Assembly: GCA_963575745.1 (NCBI GenBank)
Contig: CAUYUJ010018482.1
Coordinates: 141,565 to 205,564 of the forward strand
Length of the DNA stretch: 64,000 bases
Direction: 5' to 3'
Source: Prorocentrum cordatum
Lineage: Eukaryota; Sar; Dinophyceae; Prorocentrales; Prorocentraceae
A program made the translations under genes and the position numbers. Within the stretch, counting starts at the first letter, position 1, and the number at the start of each line of letters is the position of its first letter. This document shows, in pieces, positions 32,873-42,731 of this stretch. A model generated the notes under the pieces. It searched no databases, was not told the DNA's origin, and saw only the letters and a program-made list of their open reading frames with translations.

Positions 32873-35508
32873 TCAGCCATACCTCCACCGCCACTTCTCC
32901 ACGAAGAAATCTCCATCCCACCAGTAATCGGACAAGTACCACACAACCGGGTGAGGCCAGCCCGAATCGGGATCGATCCACGTGTCAAAGTACTCCGTTT
33001 TCCACACTTTCGTGTAGACTTCGTCTACTTCGCAGTAGTTCCACATTCCGCCCGAGCCATGGGACCACTTGAGACGCTTCTTGGCAGCAAGCATGACTGG
33101 AAGGCAGCGTTTAGCCATCCACTGGAGTTGAAAGTTTCCCAGCCCAGTTGAAAGTTATCGATGGGCCCCTGCCCAGGAAGAACGGCACAAATTTCGCGTT
33201 TGCTCAATGGTTGTCTTGCGGCCAATGGCGGATAGTCCCAGGACGAGCCCTCCGGCCATATCTGCTGGCCGTGCGTGTGGCGTGGTTGGAGACGGCGAAT
33301 TGCAATGATTGCCGCTGCAGGAACCACGTCCTCTGTCATAATAGCGCCTTGAGCGCCCAACCAAAATCTGCAACCAGCTTTTGTGGCTATCTCCATGCTG
33401 ATCACCAGCTCGACCTCGTTCTTGTAGTGATTAAACTTGCATGACTGTACCGAGGTGTGGGGATTATTCTAAACATTGTCTGTATATGTGCTGGAACTGA
33501 AGAATGCCTCCGTGCGTGGTGATGGTTTATGATGCTTGTCTCTCTGAGAAGATGGATCGACGTAGCCGGGAATGATCCCTGTCTTGAGAATGTTGCGCCA
33601 AGCACGGAATGTCGTGCCATGGTGGAGGTATTTCACGTCTGTCCATTGTAGGCTCTCCCAGCCCATGTTCCATGGTTTGGAAAGTGGATTGACGCAACTA
33701 TGGCCTCCAACACATCGAATAGCAATAACGCTGTTCCAATCGAAGCAGCTGGGATCGCCTCCCTCGGGGATTGGTTTGGCATATATCTCGATCCGGTTCT
33801 TCTGCGGGTCAATATGTTTCTGGAACGCACGAATGATGAAGATCGGGTAGTAATCGTTCCAATCGGGATACCCATCTTGTTCACCATCCTTTTAGAAGTG
33901 CGTCATGGCCGCATCCATGGATGGTCCGTTGTGGTTCTTACGATCACTGAATTTCCATCGGACCATGTCCTGAAAGGATTTCCAATTACTTGGGATCTTC
34001 CACTCACGATCTGTTGTCTTCGGCCATATGTTGATACGTCGATCGTGACATTGATTGATGTGGAACTTCTTGTAGTGGATCTCGTGGCGTAACATCGTCG
34101 TGATGTCTTTGCTCATGTATTTGGGTTCTCCGAGCCACTCATCAAGTAATTCAGGGCCATAACGTATATCGTCGTAATGTGGTAACGATATCCACTTCCA
34201 TTCTGGAAAGCAACCAGATTGTGCAATATCAGGAGCATGAGCAATCACACAATCGTCGTGTTGCAATTGATCGAACCATTCCTCATCTTGCAGGCAATCA
34301 AATCCATTGATCGCGGATGTACCCCGCAATACTGGAGAAACGTACGGATGGTCATCCACGATGCCTGCTTGCAGCTTGCACTCTCGAATAGTGCATGCGT
34401 TATCGAACATCCCGACCTGGCTGATGTCCTCGTACACAGAACGCTCGCAGCTGTCCTGCCACGACAATAAATTCACCTTGTGTGGAGAAGGGTCGTCGTC
34501 GGCAGGAGTTGCCTCCAGCTCCATCGCTTCTAGGTCAGCGCCGTCGTCTGGGATCGGGACTGCCTCGGCTTTCGGGAGCTGATCGGCTGGCGGTTGGTCT
34601 GCTGGCGTACGGTTTGGGAGCGGGTCAGGCGTCGAAGGCTTTGGCACGGCTATCGGTTGCGGGCCAGGCTGTAGTGGCTCGGGCAATGGGCCTGGCGGTG
34701 CTGGCTGGTCCGCATCGGCCGCCGCGCGCCATACGGCAGTCGGAACATCGGGATCGTGTCCCAATGCCACTCGATCCAATGCATTCTGTCTGAAGAATGT
34801 TTTGCATGCTTCGATGGTCTGTTGGTTCTCGGCAGCAGGGCCTACACGGTGGGCGTTCAACCTGTTGCCTTCTGCAATGAGTCGTGATTTGGTCGCCTCA
34901 TCGTCTCCGTCCAAATCGGTAATCTGCTGTAGAAACTGCTCAAACACAACCCAAGTAACAGCATGTGCATCTTCAACTGTTTTCATGATCTTGGGGTGGA
35001 GGAGTTCTTGTTTCTCGACTGAATCCCAGGACGCCCATGCCCCAGGATAGTCGTTGATCAGCAGTAAGAGGTAACTGAATAACTCGTCATATGCAGGACC
35101 AAATGGATCGTTCTGAGGGGTCGCCTTGTTCGGCTCGCGAGGATCAAGTGCTGGTGGCTGTGTCGGGATTCCAGGAATAGGTACGCTTGGGTCGCCTGCG
35201 GTAGCAGGCAGCGATGCCGGCAGCGCACCATCGGCACATGATGCCATCCAAGCACAATGAGCCATCTCGCCTGCTGTCAGTGTCATCAGCGTCGTGAGGC
35301 TGAGATCTCTCTTCCATTCGTTTGCGATCCTCTCTCTGAAGTCGAGAGCCTCCATGATCTCCTTGGCCTGTCTGTAGGCCTGCTCGTCCGTGACGGGAGT
35401 CATGATGGGAGGCCTGAATGGATACGGCTGAGAAGGCAGCGACTGAATCAAAGCGCAGAAGTTACGATAGCATACTGCGTCGCAGAACTGTGTCGTAAAC
35501 ATTGCCAT
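32873..35508 (-). pseudogene. Cargo ORF-B: protein with Tpt1/KptA RNA 2'-phosphotransferase domain
   Basis: ATG at 35508, one frame to about 33180 with stops only at 33892 (TAA) and 33470 (TAG), then a 1-nt shift and a Trp-rich tail ending at 32873. Residues 1-300 are helical/polar with a Pro-rich segment (PLPEPLQPGPQPIAVPKP). The Tpt1/KptA-like domain begins at SKDITTMLRHE (N-lobe, matches LS..L...LRH). It continues with VIAIRCVGGHS (family motif IR..QGHS), LHHGTTFRAWRNILKTGIIP (HGT...I...G), an Arg-FFSS stretch, and GAIMTEDVVPAAAI (NGVILT..VP). These enzymes transfer an RNA 2'-phosphate to NAD+, completing tRNA splicing in fungi and plants. The tail has WNYCEVDEVYTKVWKTEYFD. Finding it behind a copia pol is unexpected. 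Confidence 0.8.
33310..34116 (-). other. Tpt1/KptA-like catalytic domain within ORF-B
   Basis: Boundaries run from MSKDITTMLRHE (about 34116) to VVPAAAIIAI (about 33310). The segments LRH, IRCVGGHS, HGT and G-A-I-M-T-E-D-V-V-P occur in the family's order and spacing, including the N-lobe to C-lobe distance. Two stop codons fall inside, but the frame is unchanged, so the ancestral domain is easily read. Confidence 0.8.
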
Positions 35509-35532
35509 GTTGTGGTTGTTCTGTTTTGCCTG

Positions 35533-37840
35533 CTAAGCCTGTGGCGTAATTCTATCGCGCGCTTCTATCCAATGGTCTGTTGGAAGAACTGTAATACCAC
35601 GATTCTGCATCGTCCTGATCAAATCGTCCGCGTGGTAATCAAAGTTCGGGTGCACGCCCCACTGTGCTCCTTTGCCAGGTCCCATAACCGTGGGGCAACG
35701 GAACTACTGCATAACATCAACAAATCGTGATACATCCACTTGTACGTGTACTGGCATGAGCGTCGGGACGCAGCCCTCACATTCCATCTTCTGGAGCTCG
35801 CGCACGGCAGTAGGTGCTCGATCCTCGTGACGACGCATGTCCACGGCGTTCTGTCCGTGGTTGGCACATGCGATGTCGTTCGCGCTCCATACCACCATGG
35901 CATTGAGGCCTCTGCAATAATGCCTTTGTTTCACATGTGCAGGAAATCATTGGCCCAATAATTCCAGATGACCTCGTTTAGTTCGCGCCACTTTTTGATA
36001 GAGGCGCTGTCGCTGTGTAACATCAGGCCTCTGGCCTCGCGGATCATCTTGATCATGTTGCGCTGCTCGAGGGTGGACTCGAACTGGTTCTTGAGAATAG
36101 CTGTGGTACGGCTCTCCTGTGTTTGCGTACGCTGTTCACGGGGTCCTGCCATACCACAGCGGGTGTCTCCACCAGCCTCTGGCAATTGAATGCAATCTTG
36201 GCCGATCGGCGCGTCGTTCTGTTTGAACCATTCTGTGTAATTGCCAAAGGAGAATGCCCACATCGTGATGTCGTCGCGGATGATGGTCGACAAGTGCTCG
36301 AGGGTAGCGCCGCCCATGCATTCCGCGCGATTGAGGCACGGCACAAATAGCGGTACAAGACCAACGTTTAATACCTTGGCGAGATGGTCTCGCTTCCGTG
36401 GACTGTTGAGCTCGTCAATGCCGTGACTTGGGTACTTATTGTGCTTGGCGCCCTTGGACCCTTTCTTGGGCTGCATATTCCATGTTGAATCGGTGTACAA
36501 GTTGGTCCATTTGTATGCGCGCCCTGATGGACCGAAGGCATGATGCAAGAGAAGCCCCAGATCTTCTTGTACGAGTGAATACCACCCGTTATCTGAAAGA
36601 AGAGTAGAAACCAACCGACCACCACAACGCGCGCTGCACTTTGCTTGTTCAAGCTCGAGTGGGTCAATCAGGACCAGGAGTAAGACCAGGGTCAACCTCA
36701 GCAGGAGTCTCGCCAATGAAGACAGAGCCCTCGTTGTATGGTTGCCAACGATAAGTACTTGTCATAGTCTCGTCGTGCTCTGGTATTGCCTGCCAGCCGT
36801 CTGGGTGATCGGATGGTGTTGCCACCGTCTTGGAGTATGATCCAATACCTCCGAAGCCTCCGCGTGCAGTCAGCCATGTGCTGAGCTTGCGGCGGAATTT
36901 GCTTGTCTGGTTAATGTCGGAAAATGCTCGCATTTCGGTGACAAGCTTATCTTCCACAACGTGGCCGATGTGTCCCGCTGTCCTCGGCATATTGCCCCAG
37001 TACTGCACTGCCAATTTTGGACCAATCGGTGCGAATCATCATCCACTCCGTCTTCAATATCACCGTCGTGAGGTCCATTGGCGGGCACTTGGTGTGCGCC
37101 CCTGGGATCACTGCGTTCAAATGATCATGTGAACCACGAACACTTTCTTGTACAGACGAGTTACGAGTGAAGAGGCTGGAAATCATGCACATGGCCCTCA
37201 TGAAAGACAGCCATGGTGTAGCCGTAATCGTGCTGTACTCGTAGTTGGCGTCGCCGCCGACTGATCCACCAGTTTCGCTGATCCAACTCTTGACGTCGGC
37301 GGACGCAGAGCGGGCAATTTCTCGAATAGTGAATTCGTCGGGTACGCGGAGGTCAAAATCTGCACTGCGATCAGCGCGCCGTTGATGTATGTATATATAT
37401 CCATCATCAGGATCACGAGGACGACCAGTTTGAGCGTGGTACGTGAAGCCCACGCGGTCGTCGTCCTTGGCGTTCGGGTCGTACTCGGCGTCGCAGCCGA
37501 TGGGCCAGCCGATGAGGTGGAGCGGCTGTGCCTGGTCCATCTCGTGGATGGGGGTATCGGGATTAGAACCGATCTCACTTATTTGCGTCTCGCACACGGC
37601 GAACAATATGCCTGTAAGCTTTGTAGCTCGAGTCGTAAAATTGCTGCGGTACGAACGCATAAGGAGTGTCCTAGACCTCTCTGTATCCTGGGGAGGTGAG
37701 GGAGGGCGGCGGGGCTGTCTACCGTGCGGGGAACGGGCCCTCGAACGAGGTGTGCGCGAACCGGTAGCTGCGGCGGGTACGCCAATGTGGTACATACATG
37801 CACATATGCCCTCGTGATTGGCTTGTCCAACGCACTGCAT
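35533..37840 (-). pseudogene. Cargo ORF-A, unknown protein, possibly SGNH-hydrolase-like
   Basis: Starts at ATG 37840, nine codons after the stops that end pol, and ends at a TAG at 35533, 25 nt before ORF-B. About 770 codons with frameshifts near 37000, 36700 and 35930 and stops near 35931 and 35704. The N-terminal part is basic then acidic/polar (HEMDQAQPLHLIGWPIGCDA). The C-terminal part has YKWTNLYTDSTWNMQPKKGS, then AMVVWSANDIACANHGQ, and near the end GITVLPTDHWIEARD. A T/G-D-S start block, an x-x-N-D block and a final D-H would fit the order of SGNH/GDSL hydrolases. The resemblance is weak and no flanking consensus confirms it. Confidence 0.4.
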
Positions 37841-37867
37841 TCCACATTCTGATCATACCTCGACCCA

Positions 37868-40117
37868 TCATTCTTTCTCTGTAAGTAATATTTTGCATAC
37901 TTCCGGACATCCATCCAGTTTGGGAGGTTCTGCAACATGAGGTAAACCGTCGGGCCTCCGAGGCCCTATCAGTGGTTTCCATGGTTTCTTTGGAGGACAT
38001 TGTACCGGAGTAACGGGAAAGATGAGCGAGTGTTCCAAGAGGTCCCTCCAGAGGTCTGCTTTCTTTGGCTCGAAATGTTTGGTCATCATATCTGCAATCT
38101 GCTCTTTTGTACCTACATATTTGAGCTCGATATGTTCGAGTTGGCATGTCTCGCATATCCAATCCAGGTTGATACGAAGAGTACGATGAAGATGACGAAG
38201 TGCTGGTGCACGTCCCTTTTGGACAATTTTGATCACGGCCTGGTTATCCTCGAGGACGATAAGACGCACTTTGGGAGACCTGATCTCCTGAGCTGGTGCT
38301 GGGTCCACGTGCAATACGGTACCCTCGTGGGATATCGCACGCCTCTTTGGAGGCGTAGGTAACTCCGTCTTCAGCGGTAGTTGCCTACGGCTAGGAGAAG
38401 ATCCCCTTGCGGGGGGGGCCTTGCGAGGCGATGGCTTGCGCCTCTTTTTGGCGGCCAACGTCGGACACGTCGCCGTGTCGGCGCGTCCCTGGCAGCCCAG
38501 GCAAGCATTCTTCTCTTTGCATGTTTTGGCAACTCCAACCACGGCTTCCCAGAATGAGAATAGTGGTAGTCCTTCCAGTCGTAGTGCTGAGTCGAGAGCA
38601 ACGATCTCGGATTCTGTAGATGAGTGCGATACAACCGTTTGTTTCTTACACACAGCGTTGACCGGGAAGAACGCATTAGGTCCAACAAGCGCGGCGAAGA
38701 CGCCGGTAGTGGACTTGGAGGATGTAATGCAATCGGCGAACGAGGCGTCAGTGAAGAGCATGATGGATAACTTGTCTGACGAATCGCCTATCCATCCGTG
38801 TAAACAATGTGTACGCGTCGTTTTGATGTAGCATATCAATCGATGTAGACGTTTATCACACGTGGTATTCCATTCGGTAGTTTCTCTGGCTAGCATACAT
38901 ACTGGATGTAGAAGATCGAAACGACAGCAACGTGCCAGGTAGAGAATCTTCATCAGTACACTCGTCGCGTCCTGGCCAAGGATGCCCTCATCGGAGTAAT
39001 CGGAGTCAGTGAAGGAGGTGTCCTCGATGTCAGGGGTTTCGGCGTCAGGTAGGTCATCGTATGTGACTGGTATGGATTCTGTTGTAGTAGATGGTGTATC
39101 GACCGATCTTGCTGGGCTGGATGATCGTGGCTGTGCGTTGAGAACGCTAGTAGGTCTGGCGACCGACCCGGAAGATGCAGGCGATTTGGATCGCGAAGTC
39201 CTCGGCGAGTCGGACCGTTTCCGACGTGACCCAGGTCCCTGGGCGCGCTTGGAAGCGCATTCCAGGTACCGCTCAATGCACTGATCTGTAAAACCAAGCA
39301 TATCATGTCGAATTCCACGAACTTGTTTGGCTGTATTGTAATCTTTTTCACTGTGTACGGGCAACATAGGTCGGATGGTAGACATTCTTTTGTCGAAGAT
39401 GTTCTGCGGTACATCGTACGCCTGTTGTCCACAGCCAAGATATTGCGCGTATGGAGTAGGTGGATCCAAGTCAATACCGCTTTTGCGGATATAATCCCAG
39501 CCAGCTTGTAGATTGTTAGCTGGTCCGGCTAATTTGAAGTCGTCCACATATACTGAAAGTATCAGTCCCAGCTTGTTGTGTCTCCATACGCATTCCCACC
39601 CTGGAATAGGGTCGAAACCAACGCTTTCCAAGCATGTGCGACACTTGCGTTCCCAAAAGACCCCTGCAAGAGGGTGTCCGTATAGTGCCAATCGTAATCG
39701 GCACACTGGATTTTTGCATTTTGACCAGGATGCCGGTTGGCGCCATTTGGGCATGGTGATCCAAGTATCAACTGGATCGATTCGCCCGTCGCCATATAAT
39801 AATGCCTGCATGTAGGCTCCAGGTGCATCACTTTGTTCGCCTCCATATTGTGGCAATAATGCAGTAGCATCGCAAAGTTTGGAAGCCTCAATATGCGAAG
39901 CACTGGAAGCGGCGTCGGCGAATATGGCGGCCAAACCAGTTTCATATTTGCCTGTATTGCCCTGAACCACCACTCGGCCCTTGAATTTACGTAGATCAGG
40001 TGGAAGTTCCTCGTGTTTGACTGAAGATAGTTCCAAGATATTGAAGAAATGAACTTTCATCCCAGTGCGAATAGCTAGCGACTCAATATCAGCACTTTCT
40101 GCAACAGTCTCCAACAT
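37868..40117 (-). CDS. Copia reverse transcriptase and RNase H
   Basis: About 749 codons without a stop, the longest intact part of pol. RT landmarks in order: FKGRVVVQGN, QSDAPGAYMQALLYGDGR (motif A), RLRLALYGHPLAGVFWERK, and SVYVDDFKLAGP with the catalytic YVDD. Residues 290-380 are a Ser/Pro/Arg-rich insert (TSRSKSPASSGSVARPTSVL). RNase H begins at MLFTDASFADCITSSKSTTG, continues through HSSTESEIVALDSALR and LIVLEDNQAVIKI, and ends ELKYVGTKEQIADMMTKHF, the classic copia ending. TGA at 37868; two codon-level stops then separate it from ORF-A in the same frame. It would make cDNA in the particle. Confidence 0.95.
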   Translation of the reverse strand: MLETVAESADIESLAIRTGMKVHFFNILELSSVKHEELPPDLRKFKGRVVVQGNTGKYETGLAAIFADAASSASHIEASKLCDATALLPQYGGEQSDAPGAYMQALLYGDGRIDPVDTWITMPKWRQPASWSKCKNPVCRLRLALYGHPLAGVFWERKCRTCLESVGFDPIPGWECVWRHNKLGLILSVYVDDFKLAGPANNLQAGWDYIRKSGIDLDPPTPYAQYLGCGQQAYDVPQNIFDKRMSTIRPMLPVHSEKDYNTAKQVRGIRHDMLGFTDQCIERYLECASKRAQGPGSRRKRSDSPRTSRSKSPASSGSVARPTSVLNAQPRSSSPARSVDTPSTTTESIPVTYDDLPDAETPDIEDTSFTDSDYSDEGILGQDATSVLMKILYLARCCRFDLLHPVCMLARETTEWNTTCDKRLHRLICYIKTTRTHCLHGWIGDSSDKLSIMLFTDASFADCITSSKSTTGVFAALVGPNAFFPVNAVCKKQTVVSHSSTESEIVALDSALRLEGLPLFSFWEAVVGVAKTCKEKNACLGCQGRADTATCPTLAAKKRRKPSPRKAPPARGSSPSRRQLPLKTELPTPPKRRAISHEGTVLHVDPAPAQEIRSPKVRLIVLEDNQAVIKIVQKGRAPALRHLHRTLRINLDWICETCQLEHIELKYVGTKEQIADMMTKHFEPKKADLWRDLLEHSLIFPVTPVQCPPKKPWKPLIGPRRPDGLPHVAEPPKLDGCPEVCKILLTEKE

Positions 40118-40147
40118 CCACGTTTGTTTCTTCTCCAGTCGTTCGTA

Positions 40148-40801
40148 TTATTTTCGTGGGGCTTCCTGTGCACGTGGTTCTGCGGCAACTTCTTTCTTAT
40201 TCAGGCTTCTGGTAACTAGGGCCGGGCGTGCCCATGAGGAATCGGGAATTTTGTCTCTGTGTGCCGGTGTATAGGTCGTCTCACGTGGCATAGTGGGTAT
40301 TGCTACCGACTGGGTGAACTGGCGTATAAGCGGGTTCATGGTCCCAAAGTCGGTCCCCTCACTATCCACAAGTACCAAAGCACGTTCCTCTCCAGCGTGC
40401 TGTTGCGGGGTTTGGCGGTAGTACAGTACCGTAGTAATGTCACGTGGCCCACCAGGTAGTTTGGAATACAGTATTTCTTTGTTCGTCACGCCCTTGACGT
40501 TTTCGTCACGGATGACCGCTCCGTTGTCAGTGTCGTACGTAATCCTTCGTTCCACAGTATTCCATGTGGGTCCGCCGGCTGCAGTGGAACGGAAATTGTT
40601 GGCCTGTTTGTCCTGTCTTGTCCACACTCGGAAATGCAGCTCGGTCACGAATCTCACGAGCTCGTTTAACGTCTTCGGCGTACTCGATTTCTTTCTTCTG
40701 TTGTCCACGAGATAAGGTTTTCCAATGCTCTGGAAGAATGTGATCAGGACGCGTAGTAGTCTGCACACGTGTCTCGCGGCCACGGACCACCATTTTGCCA
40801 T
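40148..40801 (-). pseudogene. Linker before reverse transcriptase, after a frameshift
   Basis: From about 40620 this frame carries the sensible continuation of pol (NTVERRITYDTDNGAVIRDE, LYSKLPGGPRDITTVLYYRQ). It ends at a TAA (40148) and continues without a shift into the RT (YERLEKKQTWMLETVAESAD). It lies between integrase and RT; no domain recognised. Confidence 0.7.
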
Positions 40802-42707
40802 CTGGCGTTATTTTTGGAAGCTCATAGAATCGAACCAGGCCGGTCCATGGCTCGCTCAACTCCCTGTGGTCGTTGGCGCTGACACCGTCCCAAACATCGC
40901 GAAAGTCACTTTCTCCTTCAAAAGTAGAAGTCGTCTTGAAATCTCGTGTCACGTCGAGTTGATCAACAGGTACAGGTATGTTCATGACGTCGTCCGTCGG
41001 AATGAACAATTTCTTGCGTGGAGTACGTATATGTCTGATGACGCAATATCCGCGCTGTTCCCAATAGTCGGGCTCCGGCGCTGGTGCAGCAACTTCAGAG
41101 GCCGATGCGTGGATATCAGCGGTGTTGTCTTCCGTTGTCATCATCGATGGGTCATCCCATTCTTTAGGGTAGGAAAGTGGAGGATCGGGCATTGATTTGT
41201 CGCCCAAGGGGCGAGAGGTAGATGCCTTGACCTCGTCGTGTGCCTCAGGGTTGTGGTGTCGCAGAGTACCTTCTTTCACTGGGTAGGTGAACTTGCCATC
41301 AGGGATGATGATGTCTTTGACTCTGTGCACGTGACACAGTTCCCCATCGGGGTTCTTGGCGTATGTAGCCGTGTCCAAGACAAGATAGTCACCTGACCAT
41401 CGTCCACCAGAGTGTAAATGGTAACCCATGAATAACCCTTCCCGAGCATTTTCTTTGAACTTTGCAGTCTCGTTATTAATCTCGGGGTTGAGGCATTTCC
41501 AGAAGATCCGAGCACCGAATGGGATGCGGTGCCCGGGAAAACTTTCACCAAAACGTATTTCATGAGCTGTCTTATCGACATGCTCCTCGCTGAGGGCAGC
41601 TACGCCCGTGGATGTATGCACAAAATAATGTCCACAGCAGAAGGCTTGCATGGCCTCTTTCCACCAGTCGTGTCCCAGACCAGACATATGTAACACAGCT
41701 CTCGTACCGAGAATGACAATCTTGACGATACGCTCGATCAATCCATTCGTTTGCGGACGATGCGGCGTACTAGTGTCATGTCTCCATCCCAGTTTGTCTG
41801 TATAGATATGCTTCACCTCATCGTTCGCGGCGATGAACTGTTGAAAGGATGCCTTTGTGGTAGCTGCGTCTTTGTGTAGTGCTGGGTAAGCCATGAAGAT
41901 GCCGGTGTATCTATCCAGGACAACAAGTGCATACTTGTCGCCGTGCTTATCTGCGGCATCGTCTTTGGCCACGACGATATGGTCGGCGGTCAGAGCTTCC
42001 CCAAACTTCTTCGGGATGAAAGCTTCGTAGGCTGTATCCTCGTCGGCGGGGTCTGCCGGTGGATGTGGTTTGCGCTGTCGTCGACACGGAGCATTCTGCG
42101 CCATCGTGCGAGAACAAATCTCACAGTCAGGGTGTTCTGGACTGTGGGTCATGTAATGCATCGGGTCAATTGGTTTCTTCTGTCTGCTTGGAAGAACGCG
42201 ATCATTGTCGTGGTGCACTAGTGTGAGCGTCTCCGTCGATATGTCGGTATCTGCTTGAGCTGTATCTGCTAGCCCCCCGCATGTTGGAGGAGAACACTGC
42301 GTCTGAGACGTATTCGAGTCGGTGGGCGTGTCCACGTTAGGCTCGGCGTTATTTGTGTCGGGAGGTTCTTCGACCGTGGCGGTCCGTGCTCCTCCTCCCT
42401 CGCCGACATGTAGTCCTTTGGGGCAGGTCCCTCTGTGGGGCCGTAGCTCATCTGCAGTTGTTGACTGCTCTGTAGTTTTGCAGCACCAACATATGTCGTT
42501 GCAGCGGGCGGATGAACGCTTGCGCTGACGACGTCGGGGTGCTGACGAAGTGCATAGACGTGGTGGTGGTATCAGTGTCAGGTCGTCGGGTCGCAATTCT
42601 GGAACTCTATTGTTGACTGGAATCTTATACCATTGGCCCCGCGGATCCTGAAGCAAGTAGCCCAGCTCAGGATCCCAAAGCTGCCGAAAGCCGTCAACCT
42701 CGATCAA
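40527..42707 (-). pseudogene. Copia integrase with a shortened catalytic core
   Basis: Same frame as Gag after a single TGA. The N-terminal zinc-binding HHCC motif is HYMTHSPEHPDCEIC. Catalytic residues: the first Asp in LTADHIVVAKDD, the second in HIYTDKLGWRHD, the Glu in TNGLIERIVK. Only about 21 residues lie between second Asp and Glu, against the usual 35 of D-D-35-E integrases, so roughly a dozen residues around the second Asp are missing in frame. The remainder continues into the copia integrase C-terminus (SFPGHRIPFGARIFWKCLNP) and an RT-linker. The last ~30 codons to 40527 are out of frame; the real frame moves to 40801-40148. Confidence 0.9.
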
Positions 42708-42731
42708 TTTCCCAACTGATAGTAAAGATGG

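Noticed and set aside
35931-36716. Apparent signal peptide (LLLRLTLVLLLVLIDP) at the start of a frame in ORF-A
   Set aside because: It begins at a TTG, and the overlapping frame carries the more protein-like sequence here. The hydrophobic run is probably an out-of-frame reading near a frameshift.
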